Assembly: GCA_023251135.1 (NCBI GenBank)
Contig: JAHEZJ010000042.1
Span: 1-39,102, forward strand
Direction of reading: 5' to 3'
Source: Flavobacterium sp.
Lineage (GTDB): Bacteria > Bacteroidota > Bacteroidia > Flavobacteriales > Flavobacteriaceae
DNA length: 39,102 bases
Shown here: in pieces, positions 1-6,797 of the stretch
Numbering within the stretch: position 1 is the stretch's first letter
How the letters are laid out: each line of letters begins with the position of its first letter
Program-made: the position numbers and the translations under genes
Notes under the pieces: generated by a model
What the model saw: the letters and a program-made list of their open reading frames with translations, nothing else
Told to the model about the DNA's origin: nothing
Database searches by the model: none

Positions 1-1
1 T

Positions 2-466
2 TTGATGGATATCAACCCGGAATTAAAATTAACCAGAGTACAGGAATTTTTATCTCCCGAAAGAGCTTTCGAAATTGTCTCTCCTGATTTTGATTATGTT
101 TTGGATTGCATCGACAGTATCACCCCAAAATTAAACCTGATCATTGCCGCCAAACGCAAAAGAGTAAAAATCATCAGCAGTATGGGTGCAGGTGGAAAAA
201 TGCTGGCGTCTAAAGTAAAAGTGACCGATATTTCTAAAACAATAAACTGTTATTTTTCAAAAACAATTAGAAAGCGTTTAAAAGCAGAAAAAATAAACAA
301 ACTCAAAGTCGTTTTCTCTTCTGAAATTCAGGACGAAAAAAGTCTGAAATTAACAGACGGAAAAAACTTCAAAAAGTCATTCTACGGAACCAACAGTTAT
401 ATGCCGGGCTTGTTTGGTTTGCATGTTGCAGAAGCGGTGATCCGTCATTTGCTTAAGAAGGAGTAG
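2..466 (+). CDS. tcdA: tRNA threonylcarbamoyladenosine dehydratase, 3' part (partial)
   Basis: This is the C-terminal part of a ThiF/E1-like enzyme that cyclises the t6A base at position 37 of ANN-decoding tRNAs, using ATP, in the cytoplasm. The visible 154 residues contain the E1-family segment DCIDSITPK (about residues 36-44), followed by ISSMGAGGK and, near the end, a GTNSYMPGLFGLHVAEAVI helix typical of TcdA/YgdL. The family is roughly 240-270 residues long, so the N-terminal ATP-binding Rossmann half lies before the window. The Met codon near the left edge is internal and is not the start. The next gene follows after a 141-base repeat-bearing gap. A related ThiF/MoeB protein is the main alternative, but the C-terminal pattern favours TcdA. 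Confidence 0.85.
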   Translation: MMDINPELKLTRVQEFLSPERAFEIVSPDFDYVLDCIDSITPKLNLIIAAKRKRVKIISSMGAGGKMLASKVKVTDISKTINCYFSKTIRKRLKAEKINKLKVVFSSEIQDEKSLKLTDGKNFKKSFYGTNSYMPGLFGLHVAEAVIRHLLKKE

Positions 467-480
467 GGAAGGTGCTAAGA

Positions 481-596
481 TACTAAGGTTCTGAGGCACT
501 AAGTTTTAAATGCTAATAAACTCAGAACCTTAGCAACTCAGCATCTCAGTACCTTTAAAAAAAAACTTAAAACCTTAGCCTCTCAGAACCTTAGTA
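481..596. repeat. Iterated-word inverted repeat (AAGGTTCTGAG family)
   Basis: The 15-mer TACTAAGGTTCTGAG at 481-495 is found as its exact reverse complement at 582-596, and a further inverted copy of CTCAGAACCTTAG lies between them at 521-533. More degenerate pieces (CTCAGCATCTCAGTACCTT) fill the rest. The same 15-mer recurs on the plus strand at 17296-17310. The element fills the tcdA-HAD gap and could fold into a long hairpin in RNA. It contains no coding sequence. Confidence 0.8.
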
Positions 597-607
597 ACTA
601 AAAAGAA

Positions 608-1270
608 ATGATAAAAACAGTAATTTTTGATATGGATGGTGTAATTGTAGACACTGAACCCGTACATCGTTATGCCTATTACAAACAATTCTCTGAACTA
701 AATATAAACGTAACAGAAGAAATGTATACTTCGTTTACCGGATTTTCGACACGAAATACGTTTCAGACTTTAAAAGGACTTTTTCCTGAGATTGAGCACG
801 AAGTAGAAGATTTAATTCAGCGAAAAAGAAGCATTTTTAATGATGCTTTTGATACCAAAGAAGATTTGTATCTGTTGGAAGGTGTTGAAGATTTGATCAA
901 AGATTTGCATGCAAACGGAATACAGCTCATTTTGGCTTCATCGGCTTCCAAAGTAACAATCGAACGTGTGTTTACGAGGTTTAATTTGCATCAGTATTTT
1001 ACCGACATCGTAAGTGGTGAAGATTTTCCACAATCCAAGCCAAATCCGGCTATTTTTGTGCACGCAGCTTCGCTATCCAAAGCTCCAAAAGAAAACTGTA
1101 TCATCATCGAAGACAGTACAAACGGAGTAAAAGCAGCCAAGGGAGCAGGTGTTTTTTGTGTGGGTTATAACAGTCATCATTCAAAACTTCAGGATTTATC
1201 AGATGCCGATTTGATTATCAACCACTTTCACGAATTAAATGCGCAAAAAATATCGCAGTTAAACGGTTGA
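608..1270 (+). CDS. HAD-superfamily phosphatase / beta-phosphoglucomutase-like
   Basis: This is a 220-residue cytoplasmic HAD hydrolase with a C1-type helical cap. Motif I is FDMDGVIVDTEP with nucleophile D8 and acid/base D10. Motif II is LASSAS (S111), motif III is SKPNP (K144), and motif IV is IIEDSTNG (E168, D169). The DTEP tail of motif I and the ASSAS loop match the beta-phosphoglucomutase / 2-deoxyglucose-6-phosphatase branch. The likely substrate is a small sugar phosphate, but sequence alone does not separate mutase from phosphatase. The start at 608 gives a complete motif I at the usual distance from the N terminus. It sits alone between a repeat element and a promoter-bearing gap. 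Confidence 0.88.
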   Translation: MIKTVIFDMDGVIVDTEPVHRYAYYKQFSELNINVTEEMYTSFTGFSTRNTFQTLKGLFPEIEHEVEDLIQRKRSIFNDAFDTKEDLYLLEGVEDLIKDLHANGIQLILASSASKVTIERVFTRFNLHQYFTDIVSGEDFPQSKPNPAIFVHAASLSKAPKENCIIIEDSTNGVKAAKGAGVFCVGYNSHHSKLQDLSDADLIINHFHELNAQKISQLNG

Positions 1271-1288
1271 ATTAAGTTAAATTTAACA

Positions 1289-1317
1289 TTTGTTCGCTAA
1301 TTGAATTTGTAAATTTG
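1289..1317 (+). promoter_or_regulatory. Promoter for the DUF2911 gene
   Basis: TTTG at 1289-1292 and TAAATTTG at 1310-1317, 17 bases apart, match the Bacteroidota -33/-7 consensus (TTTG / TANNTTTG) exactly. The downstream ATG at 1341 leaves a short leader of about 20 bases. Confidence 0.7.
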
Positions 1318-1340
1318 AGGGAACAAAATAAACTAAGAAA

Positions 1341-2183
1341 ATGAAAAAACTACTTATTGCATTGGCCATCGTTTTGGCTCCTTTTGCTTCAGAAGCACAA
1401 ATAAAAACGCCACAGGCGAGTCCGAAAGGATACATCAAGCAAACAGTTGGTCTGACTGATGTTGAAGTTACGTATTCAAGACCAGGTGCCAGAGGCAGAG
1501 CCGTATTTGGAAATTTAGTTCCGTTTGGAAAATTATGGAGAACCGGAGCTAACGAAAACACGATCATTAACTTTAGTGATGATGTAGTGATTGACGGAAA
1601 AACTTTGAAAAAAGGGAAATATGCAATTTATACCATTCCTAAAATCGAAAGCTGGGAAGTTATTTTTTACCTTTCTACTGACAACTGGGGATTACCTGAA
1701 AACTGGAGCGACTCTTACGTAGCTTTGAGAACTACGGTAAAAGAAGATGCATTGCCAACTCCTGTAGAGACTTTTACTATCGGAATTAATGGTTTAGATC
1801 CAAATTACGGTTATTTAGAAATGTCTTGGGAAAATTCTCATGTAGCGTTAAAATTCGAGGTGCCAACTGCAAAAATCGCAACGGCAAGCATTGATAAAGT
1901 TTTAGGTGGACCAAGTTCAAACGACTATTTCTCAGCTGCTACTTATTTGTTTCAGGCTAACGGAAATATCGAAACAGCCAGAACTTATGTAGACAAATCA
2001 TTAGATTTAAGCGCTGATAAACCTTACTACATCTTAAGATTAAAATCGCAAATTCAGGCGAAACAAGGAGATAAAAAAGGAGCTATAGAAACAGCAAAAG
2101 CTTCTTTGGCTGCTGCTGAAGTTGCTAAAAATCAGGATTACGTAAAATTGAATAAAGATAGTATCGCTGAGTGGAGCAGATAA
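1341..2183 (+). CDS. Secreted DUF2911 domain protein with C-terminal helical repeats
   Basis: The protein has 280 residues. It starts with a signal peptide (MKKLLIALAIVLAPFASEAQ, cleavage near residue 19-20) and is therefore periplasmic or secreted. Residues of about 25-165 form a DUF2911 domain, recognisable from VEVTYSRPGARGR, FGKLWRTGANE and the KKGKYAIYTIP strand. The remaining residues, rich in Ala, Lys and Asp, look like two TPR-like helical hairpins. DUF2911 has no established biochemical role, so none is assigned. The gene has its own strong -33/-7 promoter and is followed by a hairpin repeat with a T tract. Confidence 0.85.
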   Translation: MKKLLIALAIVLAPFASEAQIKTPQASPKGYIKQTVGLTDVEVTYSRPGARGRAVFGNLVPFGKLWRTGANENTIINFSDDVVIDGKTLKKGKYAIYTIPKIESWEVIFYLSTDNWGLPENWSDSYVALRTTVKEDALPTPVETFTIGINGLDPNYGYLEMSWENSHVALKFEVPTAKIATASIDKVLGGPSSNDYFSAATYLFQANGNIETARTYVDKSLDLSADKPYYILRLKSQIQAKQGDKKGAIETAKASLAAAEVAKNQDYVKLNKDSIAEWSR

Positions 2184-2206
2184 TGATTTATTAAATTCCA
2201 AAATCT

Positions 2207-2250
2207 AAAATTCCAAATTCCAATGTTCAATTGGAATTTGGAATTTTTTT
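2207..2250 (+). terminator. Hairpin terminator built from an AATTCCAAATTCC word
   Basis: An 18-bp perfect stem (2207-2224 with 2230-2247) encloses a 5-base loop, and the T run continues to about 2252. It follows the DUF2911 stop by 24 bases and has the form of an intrinsic terminator. The stem is an iterated word that also forms the hairpin at 34943-35019, so it belongs to a dispersed repeat family. Confidence 0.7.
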
Positions 2251-2325
2251 TTGAAAATACGTGCCTAGTAGACAGAACATGCACGAGTGGGAGGGCATTA
2301 AAAGGTAATTATAAAAAATAGGTAG

Positions 2326-2363
2326 ACAGACTGGTCTGTTTTTGTAAAAAATGCATATATTTG
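2326..2363 (+). promoter_or_regulatory. TetR-type operator overlapping a TANNTTTG promoter
   Basis: ACAGAC-TG-GTCTGT at 2326-2339 is a perfect 6+6 palindrome of the kind bound by TetR-family repressors. It covers the expected -33 position of a promoter whose -7 box is TATATTTG at 2356-2363 (TCTG at 2335-2338 is 17 bases upstream of it). The tetR ATG follows at 2386. The layout implies autorepression. Confidence 0.65.
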
Positions 2364-2385
2364 TACTTTCAAACAAACTATATAC

Positions 2386-2910
2386 ATGCAACCCAAAGAA
2401 CGAATTTTAGATAAAGCTTCTGTTTTGTTTCATACCCAGGGATATAATTCGACCGGGATAAATCAGATCATTGAAGAAGCGAAAGTAGCAAAGGCAAGTT
2501 TCTATCAGCATTTTAAATCAAAAGAAGACTTGGGTGTTGCTTTTTTAAACCAGCGACATGAGTATTGGTTTGATCAACTGGAAAGTTTCACATTAGATAA
2601 AAAAGATACCAAGCTAAAGATTTTGGCTTCTTTTGATTTTTTGATCTTTATGAATCAAAAAGAAAACTTTAGGGGGTGTAGTTTTCTGAACCTGCTTTCG
2701 GAAATACCGGCAGACAATGTAAAAATGCTTACCGTAATTCAAAATCATAAATCAGATTTGCAAAAGTATTTCGAAAGAGGTATTGACAATGAGCTTGTCG
2801 CAACGCATGTTTATCTGCTTTTTGAAAGCTGTATTATCGAAAGTCAGCTTTTTAAATCCAATCAGCTTATAGAACAATCCAAAAAAATAATTCAAACTTT
2901 AATTTTATAG
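2386..2910 (+). CDS. TetR/AcrR-family transcriptional regulator
   Basis: This 174-residue protein has an N-terminal helix-turn-helix (about residues 5-50: [41 protein letters not shown]) that is diagnostic for TetR. The C-terminal ligand-binding half is short and carries an [13 protein letters not shown] segment like that of small TetR regulators next to detoxification or redox genes. A palindromic operator in its own promoter suggests autorepression. The start codon of the NTF2-like gene follows the stop by two bases, so the two are almost certainly co-transcribed. The ligand is unknown. Confidence 0.92.
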   Translation: MQPKERILDKASVLFHTQGYNSTGINQIIEEAKVAKASFYQHFKSKEDLGVAFLNQRHEYWFDQLESFTLDKKDTKLKILASFDFLIFMNQKENFRGCSFLNLLSEIPADNVKMLTVIQNHKSDLQKYFERGIDNELVATHVYLLFESCIIESQLFKSNQLIEQSKKIIQTLIL

Positions 2911-2912
2911 TT

Positions 2913-3326
2913 ATGGAACAGAAGTTACCATTGCCGCCTTTCACTTACGAAACGGCTTTAGAAAAAATTCAATTGGCTGAAGATGCCTGGAACAGTCAGG
3001 ATCCTGAACGTGTTTCGAAAGCCTATACGGTTGACAGCGAATGGCGCAACAGAGATCAGTTTGTAAACGGCAGAGAAGCAATCGTTGAGTTTTTAACCCG
3101 AAAATGGGAGAAAGAAAGGCATTACAAACTTAAAAAAGAATATTGGGCACATACTGAAAACAGAATTGCAGTGCGATTTGAATACGAGTATCAGAAGGCG
3201 GACGGAAACTGGTTCAGAGCATATGGAAATGAAAACTGGGAATTTGATACCAATGGACTGATGCAAAAGAGATTTGCAAGTATCAATGATTTGCCCATTA
3301 AGGAAGAGGACAGGAAATTGAAGTAA
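2913..3326 (+). CDS. NTF2-like / DUF1348-type small protein
   Basis: The protein has 137 residues and no signal peptide. The pattern [37 protein letters not shown], and ending [15 protein letters not shown] is that of the DUF1348 branch of the NTF2/SnoaL cone fold, whose members are often called nuclear transport factor 2-like proteins. The cone pocket usually binds or turns over a small molecule, but no catalytic role can be assigned. Gene order with the TetR regulator (2-base gap) suggests it is the gene under that regulator's control. Confidence 0.85.
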   Translation: MEQKLPLPPFTYETALEKIQLAEDAWNSQDPERVSKAYTVDSEWRNRDQFVNGREAIVEFLTRKWEKERHYKLKKEYWAHTENRIAVRFEYEYQKADGNWFRAYGNENWEFDTNGLMQKRFASINDLPIKEEDRKLK

Positions 3327-3376
3327 CAGATAGCCTTAGTTTTAGTATTGACAGATATACTTTGGCTTTACTTTGC

Positions 3377-3612
3377 ACGCGGATTTTGCGGATTCGTTTC
3401 ACGAAAACGCTGATTAACACGGATCTTTTCAATTTGTACCCTTGTATAAAATGGAACTAGCTCCGAAGGAGCGGAATATCTATAGCGCAATTATCCTCCA
3501 CAACAAAAAAACTCCGGAGGAGTGTCATAATTTATAAAAGGAGAATGTCGGTTAAAAAAAAGAGATCTGCAAAAATCCGCGTTTTCGTGAAACGAATCCG
3601 CAAAATCCGCGT
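3377..3612. repeat. Long inverted repeat with nested CTCCGGAGGAG palindromes
   Basis: The 34-base arm at 3377-3410 (starting ACGCGGATTTTGCGGATTCG) is repeated exactly as its reverse complement at 3579-3612. Pairing extends imperfectly inward. The interior carries two short palindromes, GCTCCGAAGGAGC at 3460-3472 and ACTCCGGAGGAGT at 3511-3523. The gap of 3327-3650 lies between convergent genes and contains nothing else that looks coding. The content resembles intergenic repeats common in flavobacterial genomes. Confidence 0.85.
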
Positions 3613-3650
3613 AGGATATCCTCAACATTTTTGGTACAACACCGATTCAA

Positions 3651-4280
3651 CTAGTTTAAACTTGGCGGCTCCGGAATTTTGATGCTTTTTTTGATTTTTT
3701 TGACAATCAGCAAGTAAAAAGTAATTCCGCCCAGAATAATCAGTAAGGCAATCTGAAGTTGCCCAAGGCTATTGTTTTTACTGTACATGGCGTTTGCACC
3801 TGCCAGTTTTGCTTTTCCTTCCTGAATTTGTATTTGCGACAGGGCTTCTAGAGTTTTTAGCGCCTGATCGCTCGAAACGGCAATTTTGTTCCAGTTTTTG
3901 TTCGCTACCTGATTGTTTATTTCTTTGCAGGAACTTAAAAAAGCGTCAAAATATTGTTTTTCGGTATTGGTTAAAACCGTTTTGGCATACAAATCATCAA
4001 TAGTGTGAATGACGTTTAGGGTCTGAATAATCTCGTCTTTTTTGATCGTATCGCTCAAATCCAGCTTTTCGGCTTCCGCTTTTATAAAATGCAGCTCTTT
4101 AGAATATTGAAAAATGTAATGCGCCACAACCAAACGGTCCTTGTAAATCGCGTTAATATTTGCATTTACATTTTTTGAATTTTGAAGTGTATTGAAATTC
4201 CCCAGTAGAATCAGAAGCATTACAATCAATAAAATAAAGGCAGCTTTGGTTTTATTGCTGTATTTTTTAAGGTCTTTCAT
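3651..4280 (-). CDS. Membrane protein with a four-helix-bundle sensor-like domain
   Basis: The 209-residue protein has a short cytoplasmic N terminus (MKDLKKYSNKTK) and a transmembrane helix at about 13-28. A 145-residue helical extracytoplasmic region follows, then a second transmembrane helix at about 175-194 and a short basic tail ending IPEPPSLN. This is the topology of the 4HB_MCP sensor domain of chemoreceptors and histidine kinases. However, there is no HAMP, methyl-accepting or kinase domain after the second helix. It may act by pairing with another membrane protein, but nothing next to it is an obvious partner. It is transcribed away from a CAAATATA box at 4351-4358. Confidence 0.7.
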   Translation of the reverse strand: MKDLKKYSNKTKAAFILLIVMLLILLGNFNTLQNSKNVNANINAIYKDRLVVAHYIFQYSKELHFIKAEAEKLDLSDTIKKDEIIQTLNVIHTIDDLYAKTVLTNTEKQYFDAFLSSCKEINNQVANKNWNKIAVSSDQALKTLEALSQIQIQEGKAKLAGANAMYSKNNSLGQLQIALLIILGGITFYLLIVKKIKKSIKIPEPPSLN

Positions 4281-4349
4281 AGTGCTTATTTAAGGGGTAA
4301 CTTTTTCAAAGATAGAGAATTTGTAAAGAATTCCCAGTCTTTTAAAAAC

Positions 4350-4373
4350 TCAAATATAAGACCGTATATTTGA
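4350..4373. promoter_or_regulatory. Palindromic back-to-back -7 boxes
   Basis: TCAAATATA and TATATTTGA, 9-base perfect inverted arms around AGACCG, place one TATATTTG box on each strand. The minus-strand box (4351-4358) sits about 70 bases before the 4HB-protein ATG and is a plausible promoter. The plus-strand box (4365-4372) faces repeat DNA with no gene of its own. An operator is an equally good reading. Confidence 0.45.
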
Positions 4374-4395
4374 ATTTGATGGTTTGTTTTTTTGT

Positions 4396-4480
4396 AGCTA
4401 TTCCTGCTGTCCGCTGTATCTTTTGTATCCGCCGCGGCGGACACAAAAGGATGCCGCTTCCATCAGGGCTAAGTCATCCC
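4396..4480. repeat. GC-rich intergenic repeat with a 22-bp imperfect hairpin
   Basis: The stretch from GCTATTCCTGCTGTCCGC to CATCAGGGCTAAGTCATCCC is markedly GC-richer than its flanks. At its core, 4420-4449 folds as CTTTTGT, one mismatch, then the perfect palindrome TCCGCCGCGGCGGA. I recognise the wording as a repeat common in intergenic DNA of Bacteroidota. The 100-codon plus-strand reading frame across it runs antisense into the VOC gene and is not a gene. Confidence 0.55.
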
Positions 4481-4485
4481 GATCC

Positions 4486-4532
4486 AAAAAAAAATGTTTG
4501 GATAAACTAATCTTTATCCAAACATTTTTTTT
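4486..4532 (-). terminator. Bidirectional intrinsic terminator after the VOC gene
   Basis: A 20-bp stem (4487-4506 with 4513-4532) containing AAATGTTTGGATAAA has a 6-base loop. A run of nine A's on the left gives a U tract for minus-strand transcripts leaving the VOC gene five bases away. Confidence 0.85.
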
Positions 4533-4537
4533 AATAC

Positions 4538-4915
4538 TTATTTCTTTTGCTTCAATTGAAACACATTTCCTTCAGGATCTTCTCCATCACAGAGCCAGTA
4601 ATCGTAAGTATCAAAAGTGCTTACTTCGCGCATCATTACATCTTGATCCAAAAATACTTGTCTTAGCGCATGAATGTCTTCATTAATTTCAAAAACGATT
4701 TTGGTGTTATTGTCAAATTTATAACCGGATTTAATTTGAGCTAAATAGGGAGCTCCAATTTTATGAAGTCCGATTTTAGCGTTGCCTGCATTCAAAAGCA
4801 CCCATTCTGCTTCGTATTCTTCCAGTATTTCAAAACCAAAAATTGTAGTGTAAAAAGATTTTAATCGGTTTACATTCTGAACAAATAGGACAATGGTATC
4901 TAAATTCAGTTTCAT
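4538..4915 (-). CDS. VOC-superfamily (glyoxalase/bleomycin-resistance-like) protein
   Basis: This single-domain, 125-residue protein has the paired beta-alpha-beta-beta-beta modules of the vicinal oxygen chelate fold: LDTIVLFVQNVNRLKSFYTT and FGFEILEE in the first half, then IVFEINEDIHALRQVF and DPEGNVFQL in the second. Such proteins are metal-dependent dioxygenases, isomerases or antibiotic-binding proteins. The terminal ExxxxxF stretch (EDPEGNVFQL) supplies the usual last metal ligand, but the substrate cannot be told. It starts 21 bases after the symporter stop and is probably the last gene of that transcript. Confidence 0.88.
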   Translation of the reverse strand: MKLNLDTIVLFVQNVNRLKSFYTTIFGFEILEEYEAEWVLLNAGNAKIGLHKIGAPYLAQIKSGYKFDNNTKIVFEINEDIHALRQVFLDQDVMMREVSTFDTYDYWLCDGEDPEGNVFQLKQKK

Positions 4916-4936
4916 TTTTTTTGGTTTTAAATTAAA

Positions 4937-6673
4937 TTATTCCAAAACCACCTCCTCAGCATCGGGCTCGTTTCTAAAAAAGGCAAACTGCATGAAGAGT
5001 GCGAGGACAATGGTTAAAATGGCTCCGATAAAATTCAGCCACAAATACCCCAGTTTTTCCTGACCGCTTGGGTAAATAGCAATCATAAAATAATAGATGA
5101 TAAATATGGTGATCTGACTAATAATCGCACTATAAAACATGGCTTTGGCCTTTACACGGCGTAGGTAAAAACCAACCAGGAAGATTCCCAAAACCGTTCC
5201 ATAGAAAATAGATCCGATAATATTAACCAATTGAATTAAGTTTTCGAACAAGGTTCCCACACAGGCAAAGAGTATCGCTACGATTCCCCAGAATAAGGTA
5301 AAAAACTTAGTCGCATTCAGATAATGTTTTTCAGACTTTTCGGTCTTCAAATTTCGTTTGTAAATATCGATAGCTGTTGTAGAGGCTAAGGCATTTAATC
5401 CGGAAGCTGTTGAAGACATGGCAGCCGAAAGAATTACAGCCAGTAATAAACCAATAAGCCCTTTTGGCAAATAATGCAATATAAAGTGGAAAAAGACATA
5501 ATCTTTGTCGTTGGTTTCACTATTGCTGTCTGCTTTCGAAATGATCTCTTTGGCACGGTCTCTCAGGTCTTTTTCTTTATTCGATAAAGTAACCAGTTCT
5601 TTTCGTAAAATCGGATTGTCGAAATCCTGATTCAACTGGTCGATGTACAACAGATTAATCACTTTTTTATCTTCTGAAAGATTACTTAGTTTTTTCTCCA
5701 GAGCATGATATTCTTCTTTATAAGCCGACTTTTCAATCACAATTTTATTGTTGGGATTGAAGTTTAAAGGAACGGGATTGAACTGAAAAAAGACAAAAAC
5801 CATCACTCCTGTTAACAGGATGAAGAATTGCATAGGTACTTTTAAAAGTCCGTTCATGATAAGCCCCATTTGGCTTTCGCGAACTGATTTTCCGGATAAA
5901 TAACGACCCACCTGTGACTGATCGGTTCCGAAATAGGCAAGTGCCAGGAAAAAACCACCTGTGATTCCACTCCAAAAAGTATATTTTTCCTCAGGATTAA
6001 AAGAGAAATCTACAATATTCATTTTGTCATTGGCACCGGCAATATGCAGGGCACTTGTAAAAGTCATATCGTTTGGCAGGTAGTGTAGAATTAGGAAAAA
6101 AGTAATAAACATTCCCGACATGATCACAAACATTTGTTGTTTCTGCGTTACATTTACTGCTTTTGTTCCTCCTGAGAAGGTATAGATAATAACCAGTAGA
6201 CCAATCACGATGTTCATTATCGTTAAATTCCATCCCAAAAGAGCCGAAAGGATGATCGCCGGAGCGTAAATGGTTAATCCGGTTCCTAAACCTCGCTGTA
6301 CCAAAAATAAGATCGCAGCTAAAGAACGGGTTTTTAAATCGAAGCGTTTTTCGAGAAATTCGTAAGCTGTATATACTTTGTTTTTATGGTACAAGGGGAT
6401 AAAAGTCACACAAATCACAATCATGGCAATCGGCAACCCAAAATAGAATTGTATAAAACCCATTCCGTCATGATAAGCTTGTCCGGGAGTTGACAAAAAG
6501 GTAATGGCACTGGCCTGAGTTGCCATAACCGAAAGACCAACAGTATACCACGGAGTTTCGTTGTTTCCGAGAATAAAATCCTCGACGTTTTTACTTCCTT
6601 TGGTTTTCCAAGAGCCGTACCCAACAATAAATAAAAGAGTAACAATCAGTACGATCCAATCAAATAGTTGCAT
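4937..6673 (-). CDS. Sodium:solute symporter (SSS family)
   Basis: This 578-residue inner-membrane transporter has the LeuT-like SSS core. Its signatures are EDFILGNNETPWYTVGLS, SGGTKAVNVTQKQQ (about residues 167-180), GTDQSQVGRYLSGKS (249-263) and the Na2-site helix SAAMSSTASGLNALAST (416-432). Between two transmembrane blocks, residues of about 305-392 form a charged, coiled-coil-like insertion (KEEYHALEKKLSNLSEDKK) absent from short SSS members. The transported solute is unknown, although an upstream PIG-L deacetylase hints at an amino sugar or a breakdown product. A 35-codon membrane-protein gene ends three bases before it. Confidence 0.93.
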   Translation of the reverse strand: MQLFDWIVLIVTLLFIVGYGSWKTKGSKNVEDFILGNNETPWYTVGLSVMATQASAITFLSTPGQAYHDGMGFIQFYFGLPIAMIVICVTFIPLYHKNKVYTAYEFLEKRFDLKTRSLAAILFLVQRGLGTGLTIYAPAIILSALLGWNLTIMNIVIGLLVIIYTFSGGTKAVNVTQKQQMFVIMSGMFITFFLILHYLPNDMTFTSALHIAGANDKMNIVDFSFNPEEKYTFWSGITGGFFLALAYFGTDQSQVGRYLSGKSVRESQMGLIMNGLLKVPMQFFILLTGVMVFVFFQFNPVPLNFNPNNKIVIEKSAYKEEYHALEKKLSNLSEDKKVINLLYIDQLNQDFDNPILRKELVTLSNKEKDLRDRAKEIISKADSNSETNDKDYVFFHFILHYLPKGLIGLLLAVILSAAMSSTASGLNALASTTAIDIYKRNLKTEKSEKHYLNATKFFTLFWGIVAILFACVGTLFENLIQLVNIIGSIFYGTVLGIFLVGFYLRRVKAKAMFYSAIISQITIFIIYYFMIAIYPSGQEKLGYLWLNFIGAILTIVLALFMQFAFFRNEPDAEEVVLE

Positions 6674-6676
6674 AGG

Positions 6677-6784
6677 TTATGAGTATAATTTCATGATTAA
6701 GAAAAAAATCAAAATGTAAATGGCATTGGCTACCAAAACGTAGGTGTAGCTTTTTTTCCATTTTTTTATTTTTTTAGCTTCCAT
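6677..6784 (-). CDS. 35-residue single-pass membrane protein (unlisted small gene)
   Basis: Reading from ATG at 6784 to TAA at 6677-6679 gives a basic head (MEAKKIKKWKKSYTY) and one hydrophobic helix (VLVANAIYILIFFLIMKLY), the positive-inside layout of a single-pass protein. The gene starts 13 bases after the deacetylase stop and ends three bases before the symporter start, filling the gap as an operon gene would. Small one- or two-helix partners of SSS transporters are known (for example YhdT with PanF). A similar accessory role is inferred here, not shown. Confidence 0.6.
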   Translation of the reverse strand: MEAKKIKKWKKSYTYVLVANAIYILIFFLIMKLYS

Positions 6785-6797
6785 AATTGGGAATGTT

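Noticed and set aside
1283-1567. 94-codon minus-strand frame over the start of the DUF2911 gene
   Set aside because: It lies antisense to a gene with a signal peptide, a recognised domain and a consensus promoter, and its own translation matches nothing.
4384-4686. 100-codon plus-strand frame
   Set aside because: It crosses a GC-rich repeat and a terminator and then runs antisense into the VOC gene. The translation has no domain.
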